NCBI RefSeq assembly: GCF_041596335.1
Contig: NZ_JBFHIT010000011.1
Span: 1 to 64,000 of the forward strand
Direction of reading: 5' to 3'
Source of the DNA: Mangrovibacterium sp041596335
GTDB taxonomy: Bacteria > Bacteroidota > Bacteroidia > Bacteroidales > Prolixibacteraceae
Length of the DNA: 64,000 nt
Made by a program: the position numbers and the translations under genes. Within the stretch, counting starts at the first letter, position 1, and the number at the start of each line of letters is the position of its first letter. This document shows, in pieces, positions 26,012 through 34,786 of the stretch. The notes beneath the pieces were generated by a model that did not search any database, was not told where the DNA came from, and was given only the letters and a program-made list of their open reading frames with translations.

Positions 26012-26436
26012 TTGGTTATCTCAACTACCCGATCATTTCTGGTTTCCAGCAAAAAAATTCGATCGAAGCCGGAATATAACTTCAAATTATCAAGCTTATT
26101 CTTCAAATTAAAACTAACCGTCCCCCGCAATTCGGCAAGGTGAATCAGAAGCCAGATCTGAAATAATCGCTTTCTTCGATACAGGATCAGCTTTTCCTGT
26201 TTTGCATCAATTGTTTCCTTCAGATGATCTATCAGATATAACGGATTTACTAACCGACCGGTGTGATTAATAAAGTCTTGCCCTTTTAATTCAGTCAGCT
26301 CAATTCCAATCGCCTTTTTGTGATTTATTTTCAGTATAAAATCAGGAGACTCAGCGGGCACAATTCGCCCCTTCGGGAAGTTATCCCATAGGCGGGCAAA
26401 CTGCTGCAGAATGATATGTTCATTTTTCTTATCCAT
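26008..26436 (-). CDS. Uncharacterised protein, possible PD-(D/E)XK-like fold
   Basis: Hypothetical protein of 142 aa. The N-terminal half contains ESPDFIL followed about 12 residues later by KAIGIELTEL, which resembles the core D...ExK strands of restriction-type nucleases, although the final Lys is replaced by Thr. The C-terminal half is helical and basic. ATG 26436 is preferred because residues upstream in the same frame cover the terminator at 26537-26560 and the ahcY 3' end. Its stop shares the CTAG at 26008-26011 with the convergent lipoprotein gene. A nuclease role is a guess from one motif. Confidence 0.6.
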   Translation of the reverse strand: MDKKNEHIILQQFARLWDNFPKGRIVPAESPDFILKINHKKAIGIELTELKGQDFINHTGRLVNPLYLIDHLKETIDAKQEKLILYRRKRLFQIWLLIHLAELRGTVSFNLKNKLDNLKLYSGFDRIFLLETRNDRVVEITN

Positions 26437-26533
26437 ATTTTTCGGAAGAAAAAAAAGATTCCGGCTGACTGATAGCCTGCAAAATAAGACTAAGTGTCGG
26501 GCAGGAAAAACCGGATTCACGACCTCAAGATAC

Positions 26534-26560
26534 AAAAAAAGCAGCTCGAAAGCTGCTTTT
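26534..26560. terminator. Terminator of ahcY (bidirectional form)
   Basis: Perfect 10-bp stem AAAAGCAGCT / AGCTGCTTTT (26537-26546 with 26551-26560) closed by the stable tetraloop CGAA; T-run on both strands, seven on the minus strand. Confidence 0.92.
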
Positions 26561-26599
26561 GATCTTATCAGTATTTGTGGAATCGCTTCTCCACTCCGA

Positions 26600-28018
26600 T
26601 TAATACCGGTAGTGCTCAGGTTTGTACGGACCATCGGCCGACACACCAATATAAGCGGCCTGCTCTTTTGAAAGCTTCGTCAGCTTTACTCCTAACTGTT
26701 CCAAATGTAAACGGGCAACTTCTTCGTCGAGTTGCTTTGGCAGGCGATACACATCGATCGCATAGTCATTTTTCCACAACTCAATTTGTGCCAACGTTTG
26801 ATTTGTGAACGAGTTACTCATCACAAAACTTGGGTGACCTGTAGCACATCCCAGGTTTACCAGACGACCTTCAGCCAACAAATAGATTGAATGTCCATCT
26901 TCGTAGGTATATTTATCAACCTGTGGTTTAATATTGGTTTTAACAACTCCTGGCCACCGCTCCATGCGTCCAACCTGGATTTCGTTATCAAAGTGCCCGA
27001 TGTTACACACGATCGCTTGATCTTTCATGGCTGCCATGTGTGCGGCTGTGATAATATCTTTGTTTCCGGTAGTTGTTACGTAGATGTTTCCTTCCTCGAT
27101 GGCATCTTCCATTGTTTTAACTTCGAACCCTTCCATAGCGGCTTGTAACGCGCAAATCGGGTCTATTTCAGTAACAATAACACGAGCACCATAGCCACGC
27201 ATTGAACGTGCACAACCTTTACCTACATCGCCATAACCGGCAACCACAACTACTTTACCGGCAATCATAACATCGGTTGCCCGCTTAATTCCGTCAGCCA
27301 GCGATTCGCGACATCCGTACAAGTTGTCAAATTTCGATTTAGTAACCGAGTCGTTTACATTGATAGCCGGGAACAGCAATTTCCCCTCTTCCATCATTTG
27401 ATAGAGACGGTGTACACCGGTTGTTGTTTCTTCGCTAACGCCTTTCAGCTCTTTCGCGGCATTTGTCCAACGAGTTGGGTTTTCGGCCAAAATTCGCTTC
27501 AGCGCCTTATTCAACTGTATTTCATCTTCTGCTTCCTGCTCCGCATCTAGGATTGAAGCATCTTTCTCCGCATCAACTCCGCGGTGAACCATAATGGTTG
27601 CATCACCACCATCATCCACAATAAGATTAGGACCAAGGCCATTACCAAAATCGAGGGCTTTTTCGGTACACCACCAGTATTCTTCCAGAGTTTCACCTTT
27701 CCAGGCAAACACTGGAACACCTGCAAGCGCGATCGCTGCAGCGGCATGATCCTGTGTGCTGAAGATGTTACAACTTGCCCAGCGCACTTCAGCTCCAAGT
27801 TCAACCAAGGTCTCAATCAACACTGCTGTTTGAATGGTCATATGCAGTGAGCCCATAACTCGGGCACCCTTCAGTGGTTTTTCATCCGCATATTTCCGTC
27901 GGATTGCCATCAAACCGGGCATCTCTTTTTCTGCAATTTCAATTTCCTTGCGGCCAAATTCGGCCAAGGAAATATCGGCTACTTTGTAGTCCATTTTAGT
28001 ATCTGTCATCGTCATCAT
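26600..28018 (-). CDS. ahcY: Adenosylhomocysteinase
   Basis: NAD-dependent hydrolysis of S-adenosylhomocysteine to adenosine and homocysteine, completing the methyl cycle. The 472-aa product has DYKVADISLAEFGRKEIEIAE at the N-terminus (in two parts), GSLHMTIQTAVLIETL, the NAD site VVVAGYGDVGKGCARS, and the C-terminal PYKPEHYRY, which is the family end. ATG 28018 (followed by 28015) is chosen: the -7 box at 28039-28046 lies just upstream, so the longer in-frame reading from 28090 would start before the promoter. It is transcribed alone and ends in a strong terminator. Confidence 0.96.
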   Translation of the reverse strand: MMTMTDTKMDYKVADISLAEFGRKEIEIAEKEMPGLMAIRRKYADEKPLKGARVMGSLHMTIQTAVLIETLVELGAEVRWASCNIFSTQDHAAAAIALAGVPVFAWKGETLEEYWWCTEKALDFGNGLGPNLIVDDGGDATIMVHRGVDAEKDASILDAEQEAEDEIQLNKALKRILAENPTRWTNAAKELKGVSEETTTGVHRLYQMMEEGKLLFPAINVNDSVTKSKFDNLYGCRESLADGIKRATDVMIAGKVVVVAGYGDVGKGCARSMRGYGARVIVTEIDPICALQAAMEGFEVKTMEDAIEEGNIYVTTTGNKDIITAAHMAAMKDQAIVCNIGHFDNEIQVGRMERWPGVVKTNIKPQVDKYTYEDGHSIYLLAEGRLVNLGCATGHPSFVMSNSFTNQTLAQIELWKNDYAIDVYRLPKQLDEEVARLHLEQLGVKLTKLSKEQAAYIGVSADGPYKPEHYRY

Positions 28019-28038
28019 AATCCTATTATTTTGAATAG

Positions 28039-28046
28039 CAAAGATA
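28039..28046 (-). promoter_or_regulatory. -7 box (TATCTTTG) for ahcY
   Basis: On the minus strand TATCTTTGC fits TAnnTTTG, ~21 nt before the ahcY ATG. The resulting leader (~17 nt) is too short to hold an SAH riboswitch. Confidence 0.6.
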
Positions 28047-28290
28047 ATTCTTTCCCTTAAATTGACCAGCTTTTTTTTTCGACTCAACAAGATAATCTCC
28101 TGATTTAGACTGTTTTTTCACCTAAAAACACCGCACAAACAATGAACAAAAACGACGACAAAGTGTTTCGCGACCAGCACAGCGGAAAATTTTCATACAA
28201 AACTTCAGAAATCAATTTAGGCTGAAATCATAACCAGATATTCGGCAGAACAATAAAAAAACGCCCTTAAAGATGTGGATTAACATCTGA

Positions 28291-29229
28291 TCAGTCTTTT
28301 CTCGACAGATGATTCAAAACTGTTTGTTTGTCCTCCTCTAATTGGACTCGCAAGTCATCGATAGAGGCGAACTTCTTTTCATCTCTGATTTTAGAAATAA
28401 ACTCCAGTTCAATTTCCTTATGATACAAATCGCCATCAAAATTAAGAATATGCACTTCAATGCTTCGGTGATCGGCATTCGAGTTTACCGTTGGACGTGT
28501 ACCTATATTCAACATTCCCTCGTAACACTTCCCGCCAACTAACACAAACACCGCGTATACACCATAGCCAGGAATGAGCTTATGTGGATCGGAGGCTAAA
28601 ATATTCGCGGTAGGGAATTGAATCTTCCGCCCTAACTTTTGCCCTTCAATTACGGTACCATGAAGGGTGTATGGATACCCCAAATAACTATTAGCCCGAG
28701 CGACATTCCCATTCTGCAGCGACTCCCTAATCTTGCTTGAACTGATATTTGTGTTGTCGATTAACAGCACATCAAGCTTCTCTAATTCAAAATTAAATTC
28801 CTTCGACAAACTTAATAGCATATCGAAGCTACCTTCGCGGTTTTTACCAAATTTGTGGTCATACCCAACCACCAAGCTGTTAATATTGAGCTTTTCAACC
28901 AATATTTCGCGTACAAAATCGGTGTAGTTCAGTTGCGAAAACTCCTTCGTAAACGGGTAAATAACCAAATGGTCGATGCCTGCTTTTTCGAAAAGTCGGA
29001 TTTTTTCGTGTAAGGTAGTCAGCAGGCGCAGGTTGCCTTCGTCGGGAAAAAGTACCAAACGCGGATGAGGATAAAAGGTAAAAATAACGCTCTCTCCGTT
29101 TTTCTGCTTGGCAATTTCATTCAAACGACTAATGACTTCCAAATGTCCCAAATGCACCCCATCGAATGAACCAATCGTCAAAATAGGTTTTTCGACGTGA
29201 AAATCATTAATATCATGGTAAATCTTCAT
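28291..29229 (-). CDS. ribF: Bifunctional riboflavin kinase / FAD synthetase
   Basis: Converts riboflavin to FMN and then FAD. The N-terminal adenylyltransferase half has the nucleotidyl motif GSFDGVHLGHLEVI (~21-34) and TFYPHPRLVLFP; the C-terminal flavokinase half has YPYTLHGTVIEGQKLGRKI and FPTANI, with GMLNIGTRPTVN and VHILNFDGDLY. At 312 aa it is full length. It is a single gene; no FMN riboswitch-like leader is visible in the ~140 bp before it, shared with the divergent lipoprotein gene. Confidence 0.95.
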   Translation of the reverse strand: MKIYHDINDFHVEKPILTIGSFDGVHLGHLEVISRLNEIAKQKNGESVIFTFYPHPRLVLFPDEGNLRLLTTLHEKIRLFEKAGIDHLVIYPFTKEFSQLNYTDFVREILVEKLNINSLVVGYDHKFGKNREGSFDMLLSLSKEFNFELEKLDVLLIDNTNISSSKIRESLQNGNVARANSYLGYPYTLHGTVIEGQKLGRKIQFPTANILASDPHKLIPGYGVYAVFVLVGGKCYEGMLNIGTRPTVNSNADHRSIEVHILNFDGDLYHKEIELEFISKIRDEKKFASIDDLRVQLEEDKQTVLNHLSRKD

Positions 29230-29372
29230 TTTGCTTGTCTTTCAGGCTCGCCAAAATTACATTTTTTGAAGGGAACATTGCTACTTCCCCTTTAAAATCA
29301 TGTTTCAAAACTTTGAATAAGCGCCCTGCATGAAGCTTAAATTATTATTTTTACCGGTCGAATAAAATAAAC

Positions 29373-30530
29373 TTGAGATCAGTGAGAAAATTAGGATTTT
29401 TTCTATTAGCCATCGCAACCCTTGTTGTTGCCTGTAATGATTCGTCGAAGTATACCATCAAAGGCCGCATTAGCAATGCCGAAGACAATTACATCTATCT
29501 TGACGAACTGAAAGTTTCAACGACCGAAACTGTTGATTCGGTGTTGGTCGACCGGGATGGAACCTTTAGCTTTGAAGGAGACGTAAGTTACCCTACGTTT
29601 CTTCTCTTGCGCCTGGATCCGAACAATTTCATCACGTTACTAGTCGACTCGGCAGAACAAATCGAGGTCATGGGCGATGCTGCAAATTTTAGCCGATCTT
29701 ATTCGGTAAGCGGATCGCAGGGCTCATTATATGTGCAACAGTTAAATCAGCAATTAAGCCGAACGAAACACCAACTGGATTCAATTCGTTCGTTGCAGAT
29801 TTCGTTTCGAAATGATCCGGATTTCGCGGAGAAAAAGAAACAGTGGGATCAGGTATATTATGAAGTACGCCAAAATCAAGTCGAGTATTCTCAGAAATTC
29901 GTTGCTGAAAATGCGTTTTCAATGGCTAATGTGCTGGCCTTGTATCAAAAATTCGACGATGACACCTACGTCATTCAGGATATCCAATCGTTGAAACTAG
30001 CTGCGTCGGCACTAAATTCCTTCTATCCCGAGTCGGAACACGTAAAAGCGCTTTATGGAAACACCCTGAAATTAATGCAGGAAGAGCGAACGGCCAAAAT
30101 AAAACAGCTTGTCGACGAAAGAGGGGTTAACAGCCCCGACATTGTGTTGCCAAATTCGGATGGTAAAGAGATTGCGATTAGCTCACTCCAGGGCAAATAT
30201 GTTTTACTTCAGTTTTGGTCGGCTATGGATCGCGGATCGCGCATATTAAACCCAGTATTGGTAGAGGCATACAAGAAATACAAATCCAAAGGCTTTGAGA
30301 TTTATCAGGTTTCGGTTGATGAAAACCGATATGAATGGCTGGATGCCATCGATCAGGACAAGCTTAGCTGGATAAATGTCGGCGACATGAAAGGAAGCTA
30401 CCATGCTGTTACAAACTACAATGTTACCCAAGTGCCCACCAACTACCTGTTGGACAAGGAAGGCCGTATTATAGCGAAAGACCTGAAAGGACCAAACCTG
30501 GATAAAATGCTGGGCGAACTCTTAAATTAA
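29373..30530 (+). CDS. Thioredoxin-fold lipoprotein (DUF4369/ResA-like) without CxxC
   Basis: Periplasmic-facing lipoprotein of 385 aa: signal peptide with lipobox VVAC (Cys21). An N-terminal beta domain (~22-130: KGRISNAEDNYIYLDEL, GTFSFEGDV) looks like DUF4369, then a helical linker, and a C-terminal thioredoxin fold starting PDIVLPNSDGKEIAISSLQGK (in part). Where ResA/TlpA proteins have FWASWCGPC this one has FWSAMDRGS (281-289), so both redox Cys are lost (Asp286, Ser289); Cys21 is the only cysteine. The cis-Pro loop QVPTNYLLD is kept. It is therefore unlikely to be an oxidoreductase; a binding or scaffold role is inferred. Start TTG 29373; GTG 29382 is an alternative. Confidence 0.85.
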   Translation: MRSVRKLGFFLLAIATLVVACNDSSKYTIKGRISNAEDNYIYLDELKVSTTETVDSVLVDRDGTFSFEGDVSYPTFLLLRLDPNNFITLLVDSAEQIEVMGDAANFSRSYSVSGSQGSLYVQQLNQQLSRTKHQLDSIRSLQISFRNDPDFAEKKKQWDQVYYEVRQNQVEYSQKFVAENAFSMANVLALYQKFDDDTYVIQDIQSLKLAASALNSFYPESEHVKALYGNTLKLMQEERTAKIKQLVDERGVNSPDIVLPNSDGKEIAISSLQGKYVLLQFWSAMDRGSRILNPVLVEAYKKYKSKGFEIYQVSVDENRYEWLDAIDQDKLSWINVGDMKGSYHAVTNYNVTQVPTNYLLDKEGRIIAKDLKGPNLDKMLGELLN

Positions 30531-30585
30531 TTCGATAAAATCACCCTCATTTACGCGGAATGGAATATCGGTCGTCCGGAAATTC

Positions 30586-30593
30586 TATCTTTG
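30586..30593 (+). promoter_or_regulatory. -7 box (TATCTTTG) for lpxH
   Basis: TATCTTTG matches TAnnTTTG 28 nt before the TTG start of lpxH; predicted leader ~25 nt. Confidence 0.55.
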
Positions 30594-30621
30594 TCAGCAT
30601 TTTTAATAACCGTTTAGTGTT

Positions 30622-31374
30622 TTGATTGAAGCAGGTAAGAAAATATATTTCATTTCGGATGTGCATCTTGGTGCACCTGCGTTGTCCAACAACGAAGAAC
30701 GCGAGCGGCTTTTCGTGAGATGGCTCGACGAAATTAAGAAGGATGCAGGCATGCTGTTTCTCATGGGCGACATCTTCGATTATTGGTTCGAATACAAGCG
30801 TGTTGTCCCGCGCGGATTCACCCGCTCGCTAGGCAAGATCGCGGAAATCGCCGACTCCGGAATACCGGTTCATTTTTTTACAGGCAATCACGACATTTGG
30901 GTATTTGACTATTTACCCAACGAGTTGGGGGTGCAGGTTCATTACAACGAACTTCGGATTAGCTTGGGGGGCAAGAAATTTTTTCTGGCCCACGGCGATG
31001 GACTCGATCCTTTTGATACCGGATACCATTTTTTGAAAAAGGTATTCACCAACCGATTTTTCCAATGGGTATTTGCCCGCATTCATCCCAATCTGGGTAT
31101 CGCGGTTGCGCATGCCTGGTCGAAAAAAAGCCGTTTAGATAAAGGAATGGGCGATGGATTTAAGGGACCTGTAAAAGAAGGTCTCTTTGTTTTTGCAAAG
31201 TCGATTCTTGAAAATGAAGAGATTGATTATTTTATTTTCGGGCATCGACATTTGTTATTAGATTTGCCGATTGAAAATCAAAGCCGTTACATCAATCTGG
31301 GTGACTGGATCACTCACTTTTCGTACGGCGTATTTGATGGTAAAAAATTTGAATTAAAGACATATAAAAAATAG
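30622..31374 (+). CDS. lpxH: UDP-2,3-diacylglucosamine diphosphatase
   Basis: Peripheral inner-membrane enzyme of lipid A synthesis that releases UMP to give lipid X. The 250-aa product has the metallophosphoesterase motifs ISDVHLGAP (~10), MGDIFDYWFEY, FTGNHDIW, LAHGDGLD and FGHRHLLLD in order, the pattern of LpxH rather than generic phosphoesterases. The start is TTG 30622; the conserved KIYFISDVHLG begins a few residues later and no ATG is available. The KAS III-type gene follows after about 27 nt and may share its transcript. Confidence 0.92.
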   Translation: MIEAGKKIYFISDVHLGAPALSNNEERERLFVRWLDEIKKDAGMLFLMGDIFDYWFEYKRVVPRGFTRSLGKIAEIADSGIPVHFFTGNHDIWVFDYLPNELGVQVHYNELRISLGGKKFFLAHGDGLDPFDTGYHFLKKVFTNRFFQWVFARIHPNLGIAVAHAWSKKSRLDKGMGDGFKGPVKEGLFVFAKSILENEEIDYFIFGHRHLLLDLPIENQSRYINLGDWITHFSYGVFDGKKFELKTYKK

Positions 31375-31401
31375 GCATTTGCGTGTGCAGATTTGAACGT
31401 T

Positions 31402-32487
31402 ATGACAATGAAACTTTACACTAAAATTATTGGAACAGGGCGATGTATTCCCCCAAAAGTGGTGACAAATGCTCACTTTATGGATTATGAATTCTTCGAT
31501 CCTTCCACCCGCAAATTATTTGATAAGACCAACGAAGAGATTGTCTCCAAATTCCAGGAAATCACCAACATCGTTGAGCGTAGGTGGGTAGCTGACGACC
31601 AAGTTAATTCCGACTTGGCTACGATCGCTGTAAAAGATGCCTGCGACTCTTCGGGCATTGATCCCGAAAGTCTGGACTTTATCATTTTCGCGCACAACTT
31701 TGGCGATGTTCATCCCAATCAAACGCGTGTAGATACACTTCCCGGTCTGGCGAACCGTGTAAAAAAGAATCTCGACATTAAAAACCCGGCCTGTATTTGT
31801 CACGATGTGATCTCCGGCTGTCCCGGATGGACACAGGGTATGATTGTTGCCGACGCCTATATTCGCAGCGAGACCTTTAAAAGAGGAGTTGTGATTGGCG
31901 CAGACACGCTTTCACGAATTTCTGATCCACATGATCGCGACACGATGATCTTTTCCGACGGAGCAGGTGCAACCATTGTTGAAGGAATTTGGAGCGATGA
32001 GCCTGTGGGTATTTTGTCGCATTCCAGCCGTTCCGACTGCAATCCGTACGCGAACTTACTGACCTTTGGCAATTCGCTTGATCCGGACTTTAAAGGCGAT
32101 GACTTCTACATTAAAATGGCAGGTCACAAACTATACGTTTATGCGCTGAGCCATGTCCCCGGAGTTGTTAAAGACAGTATTGATAAGGCGGGGCTGACAC
32201 TAGGCGACATTAAAAAGGTGCTGATCCACCAGGCTAACGAAAAAATGGACGAAGCAATCCTCAAGGGAGTTTTCAAACTTTACAAGGAAAAAAATATCCC
32301 GAAAGGCATCATGCCAATGAGCATTGAAAAACTTGGAAACTCGTCAACCGCAACGGTGCCAACCCTGCTCGATCTGATTGTAAAGGGTGACATGGAAGGA
32401 CAGGAAATCAATTCGGGCGACTACATCATCCTTTGCTCTGTTGGTGCCGGAATGAATATCAACTCGATTATCTATAAATGGGCATAA
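31402..32487 (+). CDS. 3-oxoacyl-ACP synthase III (KAS III)-type enzyme
   Basis: Thiolase-fold condensing enzyme of 361 aa. The active-site Cys is in ISGCPGWTQG (~139), the His in IHQANEKMDEAI, and the Asn in LGNSSTATVP. Compared with housekeeping FabH it is longer, and carries a divergent N-terminal region (DYEFFDPSTRKLFDKTNEE) and HNFGDVHPNQ in place of the usual TTTPD segment, which suggests a specialised acyl or secondary-metabolite role. ATG 31402 is assumed; ATG 31408 (MKLYTKIIGTG) and TTG 31393 are possible. It follows lpxH and ends at a strong hairpin. Confidence 0.85.
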   Translation: MTMKLYTKIIGTGRCIPPKVVTNAHFMDYEFFDPSTRKLFDKTNEEIVSKFQEITNIVERRWVADDQVNSDLATIAVKDACDSSGIDPESLDFIIFAHNFGDVHPNQTRVDTLPGLANRVKKNLDIKNPACICHDVISGCPGWTQGMIVADAYIRSETFKRGVVIGADTLSRISDPHDRDTMIFSDGAGATIVEGIWSDEPVGILSHSSRSDCNPYANLLTFGNSLDPDFKGDDFYIKMAGHKLYVYALSHVPGVVKDSIDKAGLTLGDIKKVLIHQANEKMDEAILKGVFKLYKEKNIPKGIMPMSIEKLGNSSTATVPTLLDLIVKGDMEGQEINSGDYIILCSVGAGMNINSIIYKWA

Positions 32488-32510
32488 TCCCAACGATATA
32501 AAGAACAAAA

Positions 32511-32545
32511 AAAGAGCTGTTGAAAACGAATGTCAACAGCTCTTT
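32511..32545. terminator. Bidirectional terminator between KAS III and helicase genes
   Basis: Perfect 13-bp stem AAAGAGCTGTTGA / TCAACAGCTCTTT (32511-32523 with 32533-32545) with a 9-nt loop between convergent genes; T-rich on the plus side and A-rich upstream so it can work in both directions. Confidence 0.88.
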
Positions 32546-32566
32546 ATATTTTAACCCAAACCGTTT

Positions 32567-33835
32567 TTAGCGGTTTCTTTGAAATCGGTTCTTCCCTGCC
32601 GGACGACTTCCACCCGATCGGTTTGTGGGCTTCGGTCGATAACCGGAACCACCTCGCCCCGACGAAGCTGGTTTGCGAACAACAAATTCTTCTTCTTCAT
32701 CGTCCGGAAACGGATGATCCTGAACCACCGGAATTTCCTGTCTGATCAAGCGCTGAATATCGCGCAAATAGACACGTTCTTCTCCGTCGCAAAACGACAG
32801 AGCAGCACCACTTGAAACGGCACGTCCGGTGCGACCGATCCGATGCACATAGGTTTCAGGAATATTCGGAAGGTCGAAGTTAATTACCAACGACAACTGC
32901 TCCACGTCAATTCCACGAGCGGCAATATCGGTTGCGATCAACACTTTAATCTTTCCATCTTTGAAGTCGCCCAATGCTTTTTGGCGGGCATTTTGCGACT
33001 TATTGCCATGAATGGCAGCCGACTTAATTCCAGCTTTTTCCAGCGAACGAACCACTTTATCGGCGCCGTGTTTTGTACGGGTAAAAACAATCACCGAGTC
33101 ATACGAAAGGCTTTCCAACAAGTGAACCAATAACTTGGCTTTCCATTTCTTGTTGACAAAATAAAGCGACTGCTCCACTTTTTCGGCTGTTGTTTGCTCT
33201 GGTTTAATTACCACCTTTTGCGGATCACCCAGAATTTTTCCGGACAATTCAACAATCGTAGGAGGCATGGTAGCCGAGAAAAACAGCGACTGTCGATTGT
33301 GCGGTAACTGAGCGATCAACTTTTTGATATCGTGTACAAAGCCCATATCCAGCATTCGGTCAGCTTCATCCAATACAAAATGGCGAAGCATCTTCAAGCT
33401 AATATAACCTTGATCCATCAAATCGAGCAAACGGCCAGGTGTGGCAATCAAAACATCGACCCCGCGCCGAAGCGCTTTCACTTGAGCTTCTTGTTTTACG
33501 CCACCAAAAATGACGGTATTACTAAGCCCGGTATATCGTCCGTAAGTATCGAAACTTTCGGCAATCTGAATGGCCAACTCTCGTGTTGGTGTTACCACCA
33601 ATGCCCTTATTTTGCGTGGCCCTTTAGTTTGAGGGCGGTCTTCTGCCAATTGCTGCAGTATCGGAATCGCAAATGCTGCGGTTTTCCCGGTTCCGGTTTG
33701 CGCCGATCCCAGCAGGTCGTGTCCGTTAAGCAAAATGGGAATTGATTGTTCCTGAATAGGAGTTGGATTGGTGTAGCCCTCGTCTGCGAGCGCTTTACAA
33801 ATGGAATCACAGATTCCTAAATCGTTAAAAGTCAT
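32567..33835 (-). CDS. DEAD-box RNA helicase (RhlE-like)
   Basis: ATP-dependent RNA helicase of 422 aa. Q-motif GYTNPTPIQEQSIP (~20), Walker A SAQTGTGKTAAF, VTPTRELAIQ, DEAD box VLDEADRMLDMGF, SAT motif FFSATMP, and motif VI YVHRIGRTGRA are all present. The C-terminal ~50 residues are low-complexity, rich in Gly, Arg and Ser (GRGGSGYRPKP, GGSRPAGKNRFQRNR), an RNA-binding tail as in RhlE. A second DEAD-box gene lies at 47490-48743. Expected role in ribosome biogenesis or mRNA decay. Confidence 0.93.
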   Translation of the reverse strand: MTFNDLGICDSICKALADEGYTNPTPIQEQSIPILLNGHDLLGSAQTGTGKTAAFAIPILQQLAEDRPQTKGPRKIRALVVTPTRELAIQIAESFDTYGRYTGLSNTVIFGGVKQEAQVKALRRGVDVLIATPGRLLDLMDQGYISLKMLRHFVLDEADRMLDMGFVHDIKKLIAQLPHNRQSLFFSATMPPTIVELSGKILGDPQKVVIKPEQTTAEKVEQSLYFVNKKWKAKLLVHLLESLSYDSVIVFTRTKHGADKVVRSLEKAGIKSAAIHGNKSQNARQKALGDFKDGKIKVLIATDIAARGIDVEQLSLVINFDLPNIPETYVHRIGRTGRAVSSGAALSFCDGEERVYLRDIQRLIRQEIPVVQDHPFPDDEEEEFVVRKPASSGRGGSGYRPKPTNRSGGSRPAGKNRFQRNR

Positions 33836-33970
33836 CTAATAAATTAAGACCGTAAAGATAGATTAATAATTTGGATAAAACAGCACCGACGCCATCAGCG
33901 CAAATATCACTCATAATGTGCAACTTACACCGAAACAGAAGCAATACAAGAACGCTACAAACACCGAAAG

Positions 33971-34633
33971 CTACCAAACAACCGGCGAAAGTTGATGAGA
34001 AATCAGGAAATCGTTGGCTTTGCTAAAATGCTTATTGCCAAAAAAACCACGACTTGCCGACAGAGGCGAAGGATGCACCGACGTGAGCACGAGATGTTTA
34101 CTGCGATCGATAAATTCGCCTTTACGAATGGCATAGTTTCCCCACAGGATAAAAACCACGTGATCCTTTTGTGCATTAATTTGATGAATCACCGCATCAG
34201 TAAATTCTTCCCAGCCTTTTTTCTGGTGAGATCCGGCATTTTGTGCCCGAACGGTCAGGGTTGCATTTAGCAACAAAACACCTTGTTTTGCCCAATCGGT
34301 AAGATTCCCGGAACCTGGAACTTCCTTGCCAATATCACCTTTCAACTCTTTGAAAATATTGCGCAAACTTGGAGGGAAATCGATGCCTTCGTTCACTGAA
34401 AAACACAATCCATGGGCCTGTCCGGGACCATGATAAGGATCTTGCCCCAGAATTACAACCTTCAATTGGCTAAAAGGACATTGATCGAACGCGTTAAAAA
34501 TGAGCTTGGCTGGCGGATAAACCGTATATTCACGATATTCACGATGAACAAATTCAGTTAATTTATCAAAATAAGGCTTTTCAAATTCATCCCTTAAAAT
34601 GGCTTTCCAGCTTTCGTCTATTTTTACATCCAT
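33971..34633 (-). CDS. ung: Uracil-DNA glycosylase (family 1)
   Basis: Removes uracil from DNA to start base-excision repair. The water-activating loop GQDPYHGPGQAHGLCF (Asp ~65), the LLNATLTV strand, FILWGNYA, and the leucine-loop HPSPLSASRGFFGN are all conserved. At 220 aa it is full length. It sits between the DEAD-box helicase and ruvC with ~135-150 bp on each side, so it is probably transcribed singly. Confidence 0.96.
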   Translation of the reverse strand: MDVKIDESWKAILRDEFEKPYFDKLTEFVHREYREYTVYPPAKLIFNAFDQCPFSQLKVVILGQDPYHGPGQAHGLCFSVNEGIDFPPSLRNIFKELKGDIGKEVPGSGNLTDWAKQGVLLLNATLTVRAQNAGSHQKKGWEEFTDAVIHQINAQKDHVVFILWGNYAIRKGEFIDRSKHLVLTSVHPSPLSASRGFFGNKHFSKANDFLISHQLSPVVW

Positions 34634-34786
34634 CGGTGATTGCTTTTCTTTTGAGAGGGGCTAAAATAATTGAATTCAGTTGAAATGCCAAAGAACACGC
34701 AAGCCTGAATCGCGAATGAAGGATCTGCAACTTTCCTGAAGTACTACCGCTGTTCGGCTTAGTTTGATAAGTACAAAAAAAAACGC

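Noticed and set aside
26437..26649. N-terminal extension of the 26008-26436 gene
   Set aside because: It spans the ahcY terminator and 3' end; the ATG at 26436 starts the sensible protein.
28019..28090. N-terminal extension of ahcY
   Set aside because: It lies upstream of the -7 box at 28039-28046 and is not conserved in the family.
28019..28290. SAH/SAM riboswitch before ahcY
   Set aside because: The predicted leader is only about 17 nt, and no aptamer-like pairing was seen.
28261..28290. Terminator after ribF
   Set aside because: AGATGT/ACATCT can pair, but the T-run lies 9 nt further on, so it is weak and not listed as a feature.
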